Shown: one piece after another, positions 33,549-41,655 of the stretch
Position numbering within the stretch: position 1 is the stretch's first letter
Layout of the letters: every line of letters begins with the position of its first letter
Origin: Chitinophaga lutea
GTDB taxonomy: Bacteria; Bacteroidota; Bacteroidia; Chitinophagales; Chitinophagaceae
Length of the DNA stretch: 64,000 nt
Reading direction: 5' to 3'
Assembly (NCBI RefSeq): GCF_003813775.1
Contig: NZ_RPDH01000001.1
Location: forward strand, 2,914,001 to 2,978,000
Notes under the pieces: model-generated
Database searches by the model: none
What the model was told of the DNA's origin: nothing
The model's input: only the letters and a program-made list of their open reading frames with translations
Program-made: the position numbers and the translations under genes

Positions 33549-35910
33549 GAATCACCGTTTCGGAAGGCTGGTCAGCAAAGAGATTTTCTTTGACACCGGA
33601 GAAATTACCGGCGAATGCATCATTGAGCACGGCCATGTCCGGCGGATTGGAGAAGGAGATGCGAAGGCTCACACCGTCTGCATGATCTTCTGCGGCTTTG
33701 ACGAATTGTTCGGCCTGCTCACGCAGGAAACCGATGAAAGCCTTGCCGGCCCAAGCGGTAACCGCCTCGCCGAACGCGCGGATAATCACCGGCGGAACGT
33801 TGTCGATGGCCATGCCGGAGCGGTTGCCGGGTAACACTTTCGGGTGTATGATGCGGAGATAATCGGATTTCCCGTAGCTGAAAATATGTTTCATGCCTTC
33901 GCGGAATGCCATCATAAGCATGATCTGCGCGGCTTCGGGCTGATTCTTTTTCCGGAGGCAGGCGGCAATGGCCTGCGCATCGTGCTCGCCCAGGTAGAGT
34001 GTGAGCGCTGCATGACTGGCGGGGAAATTGAGCTGTGCCTTCAGGTGGGTATGGCGGCGCAGTACCTGCCTGCCGTTGAGCGGCTGGAAATACTGGGGCC
34101 TCGCGCCGTCTATCTCGAGATAATAATACCGGTGGCCACGACCGCTTTTTTGTTTTTGCAAACACTGGCTTTTACGGCAGCCTAAGCCCGGCTCGCGCAT
34201 GAGCAGGCCGGCGGCGATGGAAGTAAACGGATGCAGCTGCATCCAGGCGCTTCTGGCCCCGGAGCCCAGCCCGCGCACGCCCCTGGCCTTTTTGGCGATC
34301 TGGTAAAGATCGTGCCGCGGGGACGATTCAAACAGGTGAACCCGCACCGGAATGGTCGAATTTACCTGGATGCCCATCCTGTCGCGAAGGAACACCGCCA
34401 GCGGAATGCCGCCGAAAGTTTTGATTTCGTTGGCGATATATGGATTGATTTCGGTATCGATCACTTCGCTCAATACTTTATTCCCGCCATCCTCTTCCGC
34501 CTCTTCATTTTTCCACATCACGGATCTTTCGTTGGATTCGCGGAGCTCCGGTTTGGCGTTGTAGGCCTGCTCCGGCAACAGATCCGGCAGGTAGGCGGCG
34601 GCGGACTGTTCAAAAGCGTTCACGATATAACGCTCGAAAAGCTGCCGGTCTTCCAGCACATACTGCGGAAACTCCGGTATCTGTCGGATGGTGTTTTCCA
34701 CTACTTCCGCCACGGCGGTGTTGGCGCTGGTATTGGCTGCGGCTTCGAGGTTGAGCATGGCAAACCCCTTGTCTACCAGCAGTCTTGAAAGGGCCTGCGA
34801 ATTTTCTTTGCCGGCCAGCGGGGCGATGAGTTTGCTTACCAGCGATACGGCCCAGCCTTTCAGTCTTTCGCGGCCCACCAGTGGCACGGCGAATTTGAGG
34901 GCGGTGGTAACGGCAGTCACGAATTCTTCTACGGCAGGGGCGGGACTTTCCCCGTCTTCCAGCTCATTAAGCGCGGTCACAAAATTGTCTTTCGCATTGT
35001 CGGTTGCCTCATACGCATTGTCGTCGCCGGTTTCCAGCACCCGGTCGAGTTCCATCTCCAGGGATTTCCATTCGGTTTCGTTGTCGGCCATCAGCAACTG
35101 TGCGGTAGCGGCATTCAGTCCGTCCTGGATGTTCTCCGCCGCATCGCGGGTGGAATCCTGTTCCGCCGGGGCCTGAGCCGCAGCGGGTATATTGACGGCA
35201 GGCTGCAGGCTGGGCGGGAGTATTTTACCGGCAAGCGTCTGAGCGATGCCGCGATATTTTTCGGGCAGCAGGTTCGTGCCTTTCTGGAGGATGCCGGCGA
35301 GGAACTTTTTCATCACACCTTTGATCCGGTTGAAAATGGGTCCCAGCGCCAGGTTGGCAGCGAACTTGCCTACTTTGACGATGCCTTTTTTGATTTTGCC
35401 CACGGCGCCTACGGCTTTTTTCGCCAGCTTCTTCAGCCCGCCCAGGAATTGTTCCTGCACTTCGGTGAGGTCGGCCGTGTTGAATTCATATTCGTCGAGG
35501 AATGATTCGATTTCCCCGATGTCTTTGGCCGAAGTGTCTGCTTCATAGCCTTGCTGCGACATCGTATCGAGGAATTCGTCGACCTCCCTTACCAGCGGTT
35601 TGTAATAGTTCTGGGTGAGCTGGCGGGTATAATGTTCGTTGTTCATATATCGTTCCCGCGAGATGTAGCGTTCCTGGAAATCTTTGACCTCATTGAGCAG
35701 GTCTTCCAGCTGTTCGTTGAATTCATCGTCGTGGAGCTCGTTCATGACGCTGACGAAACTTTCGGCCTTACGGTCGGTGCCGGTTTGCCGGCCATTGAGT
35801 TTACCGACAACCCGGAATGGGCTTTCCGTATAACTTTCGGGTTCTGCCGGTAATTTTTCGGGGGGCGTTTCCCGCTCGAGGTTGGGAAACAACAGGAAGG
35901 GTGTGTCCAT
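33523..35910 (-). CDS. 795-residue protein with DTPFL N-terminus and basic amphipathic segment, first gene of the cluster
   Basis: Function unknown. The protein starts MDTPFLLFPNLE and has a second related motif ESPFR at residues 29-33. Residues about 50-150 are acidic and helical. Residues about 156-210 are strikingly basic and amphipathic, with Gly/Lys-rich segments such as FLGGLKKLAKKAVGAVGKI and FNRIKGVMKKFLAGILQKG, like a membrane-active helix. The middle is Ala/Glu-rich helix. The C-terminal third contains LHPFTSIAAGLLMREPGLG and YYYLEIDGARPQYF; from memory, similar phrases occur in uncharacterised proteins of many soil bacteria that also join an acidic N-terminus to an LGGLLKKA-type helix. 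No signal peptide is present. As the first gene it probably defines the system, for example as a carrier or membrane-acting part. Confidence 0.72.
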   Translation of the reverse strand: MDTPFLLFPNLERETPPEKLPAEPESYTESPFRVVGKLNGRQTGTDRKAESFVSVMNELHDDEFNEQLEDLLNEVKDFQERYISRERYMNNEHYTRQLTQNYYKPLVREVDEFLDTMSQQGYEADTSAKDIGEIESFLDEYEFNTADLTEVQEQFLGGLKKLAKKAVGAVGKIKKGIVKVGKFAANLALGPIFNRIKGVMKKFLAGILQKGTNLLPEKYRGIAQTLAGKILPPSLQPAVNIPAAAQAPAEQDSTRDAAENIQDGLNAATAQLLMADNETEWKSLEMELDRVLETGDDNAYEATDNAKDNFVTALNELEDGESPAPAVEEFVTAVTTALKFAVPLVGRERLKGWAVSLVSKLIAPLAGKENSQALSRLLVDKGFAMLNLEAAANTSANTAVAEVVENTIRQIPEFPQYVLEDRQLFERYIVNAFEQSAAAYLPDLLPEQAYNAKPELRESNERSVMWKNEEAEEDGGNKVLSEVIDTEINPYIANEIKTFGGIPLAVFLRDRMGIQVNSTIPVRVHLFESSPRHDLYQIAKKARGVRGLGSGARSAWMQLHPFTSIAAGLLMREPGLGCRKSQCLQKQKSGRGHRYYYLEIDGARPQYFQPLNGRQVLRRHTHLKAQLNFPASHAALTLYLGEHDAQAIAACLRKKNQPEAAQIMLMMAFREGMKHIFSYGKSDYLRIIHPKVLPGNRSGMAIDNVPPVIIRAFGEAVTAWAGKAFIGFLREQAEQFVKAAEDHADGVSLRISFSNPPDMAVLNDAFAGNFSGVKENLFADQPSETVIHASAGYQY

Positions 35911-36230
35911 ATTGCAATTTTTTGGGGTTGAATACTCGGTTTTCGTTCATCTGTGCATCATGCTGCCTGTAGCTTTGTATCTGGCCTCCAACGTCTTTTG
36001 GGGCGGCAGCCTGTATGGCCTGTGCTTTTCGAATAGGTTTACCTGCGTATGCCGGGTACGCCGTTCCACACGAAAGTATTGGCAAAATATCATTTGCGGG
36101 CCCGGGAAACAGGTAACGGCAGGTTTGGCCTGATAACGGCGAACATCCTTTTGCTAAAGGGTTTGCGCGGATTATTTTCACGCAGGAATCATATTTGTCG
36201 TAGCTTTAGGTAATTGTTTTTGCTACCCCC
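35911..36230. other. Divergent intergenic region between the five-gene cluster and a sensor kinase gene
   Basis: A 320-base stretch that must hold the promoter of the minus-strand cluster and that of the plus-strand kinase. On the plus strand TAGCTTTA at 36201-36208 is one mismatch from TAnnTTTG and may serve the kinase. On the minus strand ATATTTTG-type sequence near 36085 is a weak candidate for the cluster. No coding frame is credible. Confidence 0.4.
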
Positions 36231-39200
36231 ATGAGAAAATATGTACGGCATATCTTTCTGATCTGTTTGACAGCGCTGTGTGGCGTTCCCTCAATTGCCC
36301 AGTGGGCCGCATCCTCTTTTGAACGTTATACCATTCAACAGGGACTGTCCGATAACAACGTTTTCTGTATTACGCAGGACGGGCAGGGGTATATCTGGCT
36401 GGGCACCGAAAACGGGCTCAACCGCTTCGACGGCAATGCCTTTACCAGCTACTATCACGATACCAGCGGCCGCAGCATTCCTGGCAATCACATTATCGGT
36501 CTGAAGCGCGCAGGCCCACATGAAATACTGGTGCTGACGCAGAAAGGCGTGCATGCGCTGCACACACTGCGGATGGAAGGCCGCAACTATTTATTGCCAG
36601 AAACGGAGCGGACACGCACCAATCAGAACCGGCTGGTAGATGTACTGCGGCTAAAAAACGGCGCACTGGCTGTCAGTTCATCGCTGGGCTTTTACGTGAT
36701 GAACCCCGACACCGGGCTGGCCTTCAGTTTCAACCGGTTGAAAGCCGGTGGCGAAGGGGCGTCAGTGGCTAATTACGGACAGAATATGTTCCAGCTGGGG
36801 AACGGGAACGTTTTGTTGTTTACGCGGCAGGAAGGCATATCGCTGTATGTAACGTCCACCCGCAGGTTCATCCGGTACCGCACCGCGCTGCCGGCCGGCC
36901 TCCACGAATTCAACCAGCCCTGGCTGGTACGCTACCAGCTCGATTCGGAACGTTTCCTGCTGGTGCATCAGTCTAAAGACAGTATCACCTGCTATAACAC
37001 TAACGGGAATACGAAGTATGTATCTGTTATCCCGTCGTCTATCCGGCAGGAACTGACGAACGAAAGCCGCATATTCCCGCTGCCCGGCAACCGTTTTGCA
37101 TTGATGTCAGTACGTTCGGGACTGTTTGTTTTTCATCTTGCGTCCAATGGCAGTATCCGGTTTGAAGAAACACCACTGTTGAAAGAATACAAATGCAATT
37201 ATGTATTTACGGATCGTGAAGGCCGGGTATGGGTAGGCACTTCGCTGGGGCTGCTGCGTGAACGGAAAGATCAGCCGTTTTTTACATCCCGGCAGCTGAA
37301 CGACGGAAAGGCCGGGAGTTTTGCCCAGTTTTATGCCTTGTTGCGGCACCGGGACCGTTTTTATATCGCAAGCGCTTCCCCGCAGATCGTGATCACGGTG
37401 GCAGATACGGCCACCATGAAAGTGATCCGGCGTATTCCGCTTCCGGCCACAGCACAGGCACAAATGCAACTCCCCTCTATCCAGTGTTATTATGGCGATA
37501 CGCTTTGGATAGGCACGAACAACGGCATCATATGGCTTGATACCCGGAGCCACAGAACCGGCCATGTGGAAGTGCCGCCCCTGCTGAAGGGGAAACGCAT
37601 CCACCTGGCGCCGGCCATGAAAAACGGCGATGCCTGGATGGTGTCGCAGTGGGAAGGTATTGTGACGAGGTACAATATCCGGCAGCGCACATTTACCTGC
37701 TACACCGGGAAAACCAATCCGGCGCTGCCTTTCGATCGGGTAAAGCACGTGGTGTACGACGCCTACGGCGATGTGTGGATTTCAGGGCACAGCCTGGCGC
37801 GCTGGAGTTACAGGAGTGGGAAATTCGACGATACGGTCATCAGCCGTTATAACGGCATCAATAAAAATGAAGATAACATCCTCGCCATCTGTGCGGATGC
37901 ACGAGGTTCCCTGTGGCTGCATAGTTTCGAGAACGGGCTGCAGGAATACCGCATCCGGGAAAACCGGTTTGTGAACCATACCTGGAGCGACGGTTTTTCT
38001 TCCAATGCCATCGTGAACCTCAGCAACCGTGAGGTGAAAGGGAAAATATGGTTTTCCACGCCCAGCAACCAGGTGGGCAATATCGACCTCGATACGAGGA
38101 AATTTAACCTGTATGGTGCACGCGACGGGTTGCCGGAAGAGCGCCCCGGTTCGCGTTATATTTTTTACGACGAGGAGGCCGGCCGGTGTTATGCGCTGAC
38201 CTCGAATTACCTGGTAAGGTTTTCCCCTGATGAAGAGCCTGCCGTGGCCAATGTGAGCCCCATCCTGATAGAACAGGTCGCTGCTCCCGATGTGCTCCTC
38301 CATTATCCCGGCGATACCGTCCGTTTCCCTTACCAGCGTAACGATGTGGCAGTCCGTTTTACCATGGTCAGCTATAGTCATAATCCCGACAATCTTTTTT
38401 TCTACCGCATCAACGAAGCGAAGGCCTGGATACCGCTCAGGAATCAGCGGAGCATCAACATGAATGGCCTGTCGCCCGGCGCCTACAATCTCTGGATCAA
38501 AGCTGTGGGAAAACATGGCGATGAGCAGCTCAGACGACTGACGATCATCATCAGGCCGCCTTTCTGGGAAACATGGTGGTTTATCGTACTGCTGGCGTTG
38601 CTGGCCGGATCGGCCGGTTATGCAGTGCTCAGGTGGCGGGAAAGGATGCAACAGAAAAAGCTGGAACTGGCCGTGCTGAACCAGCAGCTCACGGAAATGG
38701 AAATGAAGGCGCTGCATGCGCAGATGAACCCGCATTTTATTTTCAATTGTCTCAACAGCATCCTCGGCATGATCATCTATCACCGGAACGAGGAAGCGTA
38801 CCGGTACCTCAACCGTTTCGCAGCACTTATCCGCCAGAACCTCGATCACAGCAAGCGTTCTTTTATCACGCTGCAACAGAATATCGATTACCTGCACAAT
38901 TATCTCAAAATGGAACAACTGCGTTTCACCAACTTCGAATATGAAATGAAGGTCGACGACCGCCTCAATACTGCCGAAATCATGATCGCGCCCATGCTGA
39001 TACAGCCTCTCGCAGAAAATGCTATCTGGCATGGGCTGCAGGCCGTGGAAGATAAAAAGCAGCTCTGGATATCCTTTTCGAAAGATACCGATTACCTGGT
39101 GTGTGAAATTGAAGATAACGGCATCGGTATCAAACGAGCGTCGGCCGATAGCAGTACCACGCAGCATCACCTTTCCATCGGCATCGACAATATCCGTAAA

Positions 39201-39320
39201 AGGATCGGGCTGTTGCAGCAGAAATATAATACGGATTGTATCCTCAGTTTCCTGGATAAAGGCGACAAAGGAACGGGCGAAAGCGGCACCATCGTAACCC
39301 TTACATGGAAAATCATATGA
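36231..39320 (+). CDS. Reg_prop beta-propeller sensor histidine kinase of LytS type
   Basis: A 1029-residue membrane sensor. A signal peptide (ends VPSIAQ) is followed by two periplasmic seven-bladed propellers built of Reg_prop repeats; examples are FCITQDGQGYIWLGTENGLNRF and VFTDREGRVWVGTSLGLL. A Y_Y_Y domain lies near residues 690-765. One membrane helix follows at about 775-798 (WWFIVLLALLAGSAGYAVL). The cytoplasmic part is a His_kinase domain with ALHAQMNPHFIFNCLNS (phospho-acceptor His835) and an ATPase part with ENAIWHGLQ and EDNGIGI. These kinases in Bacteroidota sense carbohydrates or other nutrients. The stop overlaps the start of the LytTR regulator by ATGA, which identifies its partner. 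Confidence 0.93.
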   Translation: MRKYVRHIFLICLTALCGVPSIAQWAASSFERYTIQQGLSDNNVFCITQDGQGYIWLGTENGLNRFDGNAFTSYYHDTSGRSIPGNHIIGLKRAGPHEILVLTQKGVHALHTLRMEGRNYLLPETERTRTNQNRLVDVLRLKNGALAVSSSLGFYVMNPDTGLAFSFNRLKAGGEGASVANYGQNMFQLGNGNVLLFTRQEGISLYVTSTRRFIRYRTALPAGLHEFNQPWLVRYQLDSERFLLVHQSKDSITCYNTNGNTKYVSVIPSSIRQELTNESRIFPLPGNRFALMSVRSGLFVFHLASNGSIRFEETPLLKEYKCNYVFTDREGRVWVGTSLGLLRERKDQPFFTSRQLNDGKAGSFAQFYALLRHRDRFYIASASPQIVITVADTATMKVIRRIPLPATAQAQMQLPSIQCYYGDTLWIGTNNGIIWLDTRSHRTGHVEVPPLLKGKRIHLAPAMKNGDAWMVSQWEGIVTRYNIRQRTFTCYTGKTNPALPFDRVKHVVYDAYGDVWISGHSLARWSYRSGKFDDTVISRYNGINKNEDNILAICADARGSLWLHSFENGLQEYRIRENRFVNHTWSDGFSSNAIVNLSNREVKGKIWFSTPSNQVGNIDLDTRKFNLYGARDGLPEERPGSRYIFYDEEAGRCYALTSNYLVRFSPDEEPAVANVSPILIEQVAAPDVLLHYPGDTVRFPYQRNDVAVRFTMVSYSHNPDNLFFYRINEAKAWIPLRNQRSINMNGLSPGAYNLWIKAVGKHGDEQLRRLTIIIRPPFWETWWFIVLLALLAGSAGYAVLRWRERMQQKKLELAVLNQQLTEMEMKALHAQMNPHFIFNCLNSILGMIIYHRNEEAYRYLNRFAALIRQNLDHSKRSFITLQQNIDYLHNYLKMEQLRFTNFEYEMKVDDRLNTAEIMIAPMLIQPLAENAIWHGLQAVEDKKQLWISFSKDTDYLVCEIEDNGIGIKRASADSSTTQHHLSIGIDNIRKRIGLLQQKYNTDCILSFLDKGDKGTGESGTIVTLTWKII

Positions 39321-40078
39321 TCAGAGCTATTATTACAGACGACGAAGTGCGCAGCGTGGAAACCCTGCGCAGATTGCTGGAGATGTATTGCCCGGCCGTG
39401 AAAGTGGTGGCGGAATGTTACAGCGCCGAATCCACCCGCCGGCAGATCGCCCTGCACCGCCCCGATTTGTTGTTTCTCGACATTGCCATGCCCGGCAAAA
39501 GCGGGCTGGATTTGCTGCATGAGCTGGGCGAAACGCCATTCGAGATCATTTTCATTACCGCATTCAATGAATTTATGACGCAGGCTTTCCGTTTCAGTGC
39601 CATCGATTATATTCTGAAGCCGGTAGATGAGGAATTGCTGGTGAAGGCCGTCAGCCGGGTGGAAAAGCGGATGAGCCTGGCCGCCGCGCCCGCTTCCATG
39701 GAAGCGCTGCGGTATAATCTGAAGAATCTTCAGCATCCGCAGGAAATGAAGATCTGTATCCCGCATGCCAAAGGATTTGTACTGGTGCACCTGGCGGATA
39801 TCATTTACTGCGAGGCCAATAATACATATACCACTTTTTTCCTGACCAGCGGGAAACCGTTCGTTTCGTCGAAGTCGATCATCGATTTTGAGCTGCTGCT
39901 GCAGGATACATCTTTCTGCCGGATCCACAAGTCGTTTCTGGTGAATATGCTGCACATCAAAGAGTATGTGAAAGGGGAAGGGGGGAGTGTTATTTTGAGC
40001 AATAATGCGGAACTGGAGGTGTCGCGCCGGAAAAAAGATCATTTCCTGGCACGTGTGAAGGAGTATTATAAATTTTAA
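39317..40078 (+). CDS. LytTR-family response regulator
   Basis: A 253-residue regulator with an N-terminal receiver domain (RAIITDDEVRSVETLR) and phospho-acceptor Asp55 in LLFLDIAMPGKSG. The conserved Lys is in YILKPVDEELL. The C-terminal LytTR DNA-binding domain shows ADIIYCEANNTYTTFFLTSG and FCRIHKSFLVNMLHIKEY, which are typical for the family. The ATG at 39317 overlaps the kinase stop as ATGA; an upstream ATG at 39305 is possible but less likely. LytTR regulators bind direct repeats upstream of target genes; no such pair was identified by eye here. A stem-loop follows the stop. Confidence 0.93.
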   Translation: MIRAIITDDEVRSVETLRRLLEMYCPAVKVVAECYSAESTRRQIALHRPDLLFLDIAMPGKSGLDLLHELGETPFEIIFITAFNEFMTQAFRFSAIDYILKPVDEELLVKAVSRVEKRMSLAAAPASMEALRYNLKNLQHPQEMKICIPHAKGFVLVHLADIIYCEANNTYTTFFLTSGKPFVSSKSIIDFELLLQDTSFCRIHKSFLVNMLHIKEYVKGEGGSVILSNNAELEVSRRKKDHFLARVKEYYKF

Positions 40079-40105
40079 GGAGGACTGCGTGGCGCAGCCC
40101 TCCTT
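40077..40105 (+). terminator. Long stem-loop after the LytTR regulator gene
   Basis: Arms AAGGAGG (40077-40083) and CCTCCTT (40099-40105), with inner arms CTGCG and CGCAG around a TGG loop. There is no long T run after it, so it may act as a 3'-end stem or a weak terminator for both converging genes. Confidence 0.5.
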
Positions 40106-40166
40106 GATGTCCGGGAGGGAGCCGTTTCATTACCAGATGAGTTCCCGGAGTTTTATATGTCAGGAT

Positions 40167-40460
40167 TTATTCTTCGGGTTTGTTTTTGATCTGGGATGGT
40201 TTCAGGAATACCTTTTTCCCTTTGTCGTCCACGTAGTACTTACGGTCCTTATTATCGATATAAACCACCTGGCCGTTCGGCCCCTGTTTGCCTTTGTATA
40301 TTTTATCTTTTATGGCGGAAACCCCTTTGACGGCAGTGGAAGCAGCTTTATTGCCTACTTTCTTAGCCGTGCTGTCGATACCCTGTGCAAAACTGTCGGC
40401 GGCCGTGAAAGTGAGGCCGAGCCCTAATATGGCTGCGAGAATGTAAATGCGCTTGCTCAT
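40167..40460 (-). CDS. Small exported protein of unknown function
   Basis: A 97-residue protein with a clear signal peptide (residues 1-25, ends ADSFAQ). The mature part is a lysine-rich helix (STAKKVGNKAASTAVKGVSAI) and a short hairpin-like repeat of VYIDNKDRKYYVDDKGKKVFL. Similar small secreted proteins with a YxD-KG-K pattern are common in Chitinophagaceae, with no assigned role. It is convergent with the LytTR gene and has 189 bases to imuA on the other side. Confidence 0.75.
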   Translation of the reverse strand: MSKRIYILAAILGLGLTFTAADSFAQGIDSTAKKVGNKAASTAVKGVSAIKDKIYKGKQGPNGQVVYIDNKDRKYYVDDKGKKVFLKPSQIKNKPEE

Positions 40461-40596
40461 GATCAGTATTTTTTAAGAAGAAATCCAAAAATGGTGCCAT
40501 CTGTGGGCCAGAAAACAGCAGTAGCGGGCATTTTGGGGAAGATTGGGTGTTTCGGGAGGGTAAATGCGGCAAAATAAACACCCTGAAATGCTAAAA

Positions 40597-40618
40597 TATT
40601 TAGTATTATTGCTAAATA
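40597..40618. promoter_or_regulatory. 22-bp inverted repeat ahead of imuA, candidate damage-response operator
   Basis: Perfect inverted repeat TATTTAG (40597-40603) and CTAAATA (40612-40618) with an 8-base spacer. The spacer TATTATTG is one mismatch from the -7 element TAnnTTTG, so a bound dimer would cover the promoter. It lies 32 bases before the imuA start. LexA-like or S24-type control is inferred. Confidence 0.55.
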
Positions 40619-40649
40619 ATTGAGTGTTGCACCTTAACCTTTATTAGAC

Positions 40650-41435
40650 ATGTCGAGCAGTAAGGCAGATATCATCGCTGCCCTTCAGCGGGAGATTCTT
40701 TCCCTGCAGGGTTATAGAGCTGAGGGGGATGATGTTGCCGTGAAAGTGGGTTTGGAGTCGATTATGCGGTCTTTTTCCGGCGCGGTGTTTCCCACCGGCG
40801 CTATTCATGAATTTTTAACGGAGGCACCGGAGCAGACGGCGGCATCTGGTGGTTTTATCACCGGCCTGCTGGCTGCGCTCATGCAGCGTGGTGGGGCATG
40901 TATCTGGATTAGTACGACGGGCAGATTGTTTCCGCCTGCGCTGAAGGCGTTCGGAGTGGAGCCCGACCGGTTCATTTTTATAAACCTGGAGCGGGAAAAA
41001 GATGTGCTATGGGCGATGGAGGAGTGTTTGAAATGTGAAGGACTGGCTGCTGTGATAGCGGACCTGGCCGACATCAGTTTTGCCCAGTCGAGAAGACTGC
41101 AGCTGGCAGTGGAGCAAAGCAGGGTAACGGCGTTTATCCTGCGCACGAGCTCGCGGAAACTGCAGCCGATTGCGAGCACTGCACGCTGGAAGATTGCGCC
41201 TTTGCCCAGCCGGCTGGAAGACGGGATGCCGGGTGTGGGATTTCCCTGCTGGCATGTAGAGCTATTAAAAGTGCGCAACGGTTATCCCGGGATGTGGAAA
41301 GTGGAATGGCTGGCAGATCACTTCGTAGTGTTGCCCGAACGTCCTGTGGCTGTGCCGGAGCGTCCTGCGGCGGCTGCTATAGCGGAACGCCAGGTGCTTA
41401 CGGTAGTGGCCGGGCGAAAGCGGGAAGTGGGGTAG
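40650..41435 (+). CDS. imuA: ImuA-like RecA-fold protein
   Basis: A 261-residue protein of the ImuA/SulA-like family. It shows AVFPTGAIHEFLTEAPEQTAASGGFITGLLAALMQ, a degenerate RecA-type opening (broken here into AIHEFLTEAPEQ and GGFITGLLAALMQRG), then ACIWISTTGRLFPPALKAFG and VEPDRFIFINLEREKDVLWA. The Walker A motif is not canonical. ImuA works with ImuB and DnaE2 in error-prone translesion repair. The two genes that follow on the same strand are exactly those partners, which makes the call firm. The inverted repeat 32 bases ahead suggests induced expression. Confidence 0.85.
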   Translation: MSSSKADIIAALQREILSLQGYRAEGDDVAVKVGLESIMRSFSGAVFPTGAIHEFLTEAPEQTAASGGFITGLLAALMQRGGACIWISTTGRLFPPALKAFGVEPDRFIFINLEREKDVLWAMEECLKCEGLAAVIADLADISFAQSRRLQLAVEQSRVTAFILRTSSRKLQPIASTARWKIAPLPSRLEDGMPGVGFPCWHVELLKVRNGYPGMWKVEWLADHFVVLPERPVAVPERPAAAAIAERQVLTVVAGRKREVG

Positions 41436-41655
41436 AAAGCAGGTGCTGTTGGAAACGAAATGTGGGATGGGGGAATTGAGTGCATTTGGACGGAATATGT
41501 GTTTGGCTGGAATATTAGTGCCATCCGCATAAAAAAATCAGCAAAGAAGATTATGTGAATATGCGATGATGATAAAGAAGTAAGGGATAAGGTGTTACTT
41601 GACGGAACTGTTCATTTCGGACGGCTCCTGGTCATCGAATGAGAAACTTGACACG

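Noticed and set aside
37782..39170. Long minus-strand frame of 462 codons inside the propeller kinase gene
   Set aside because: The plus-strand kinase motifs are complete; the minus frame is a by-product of codon bias.
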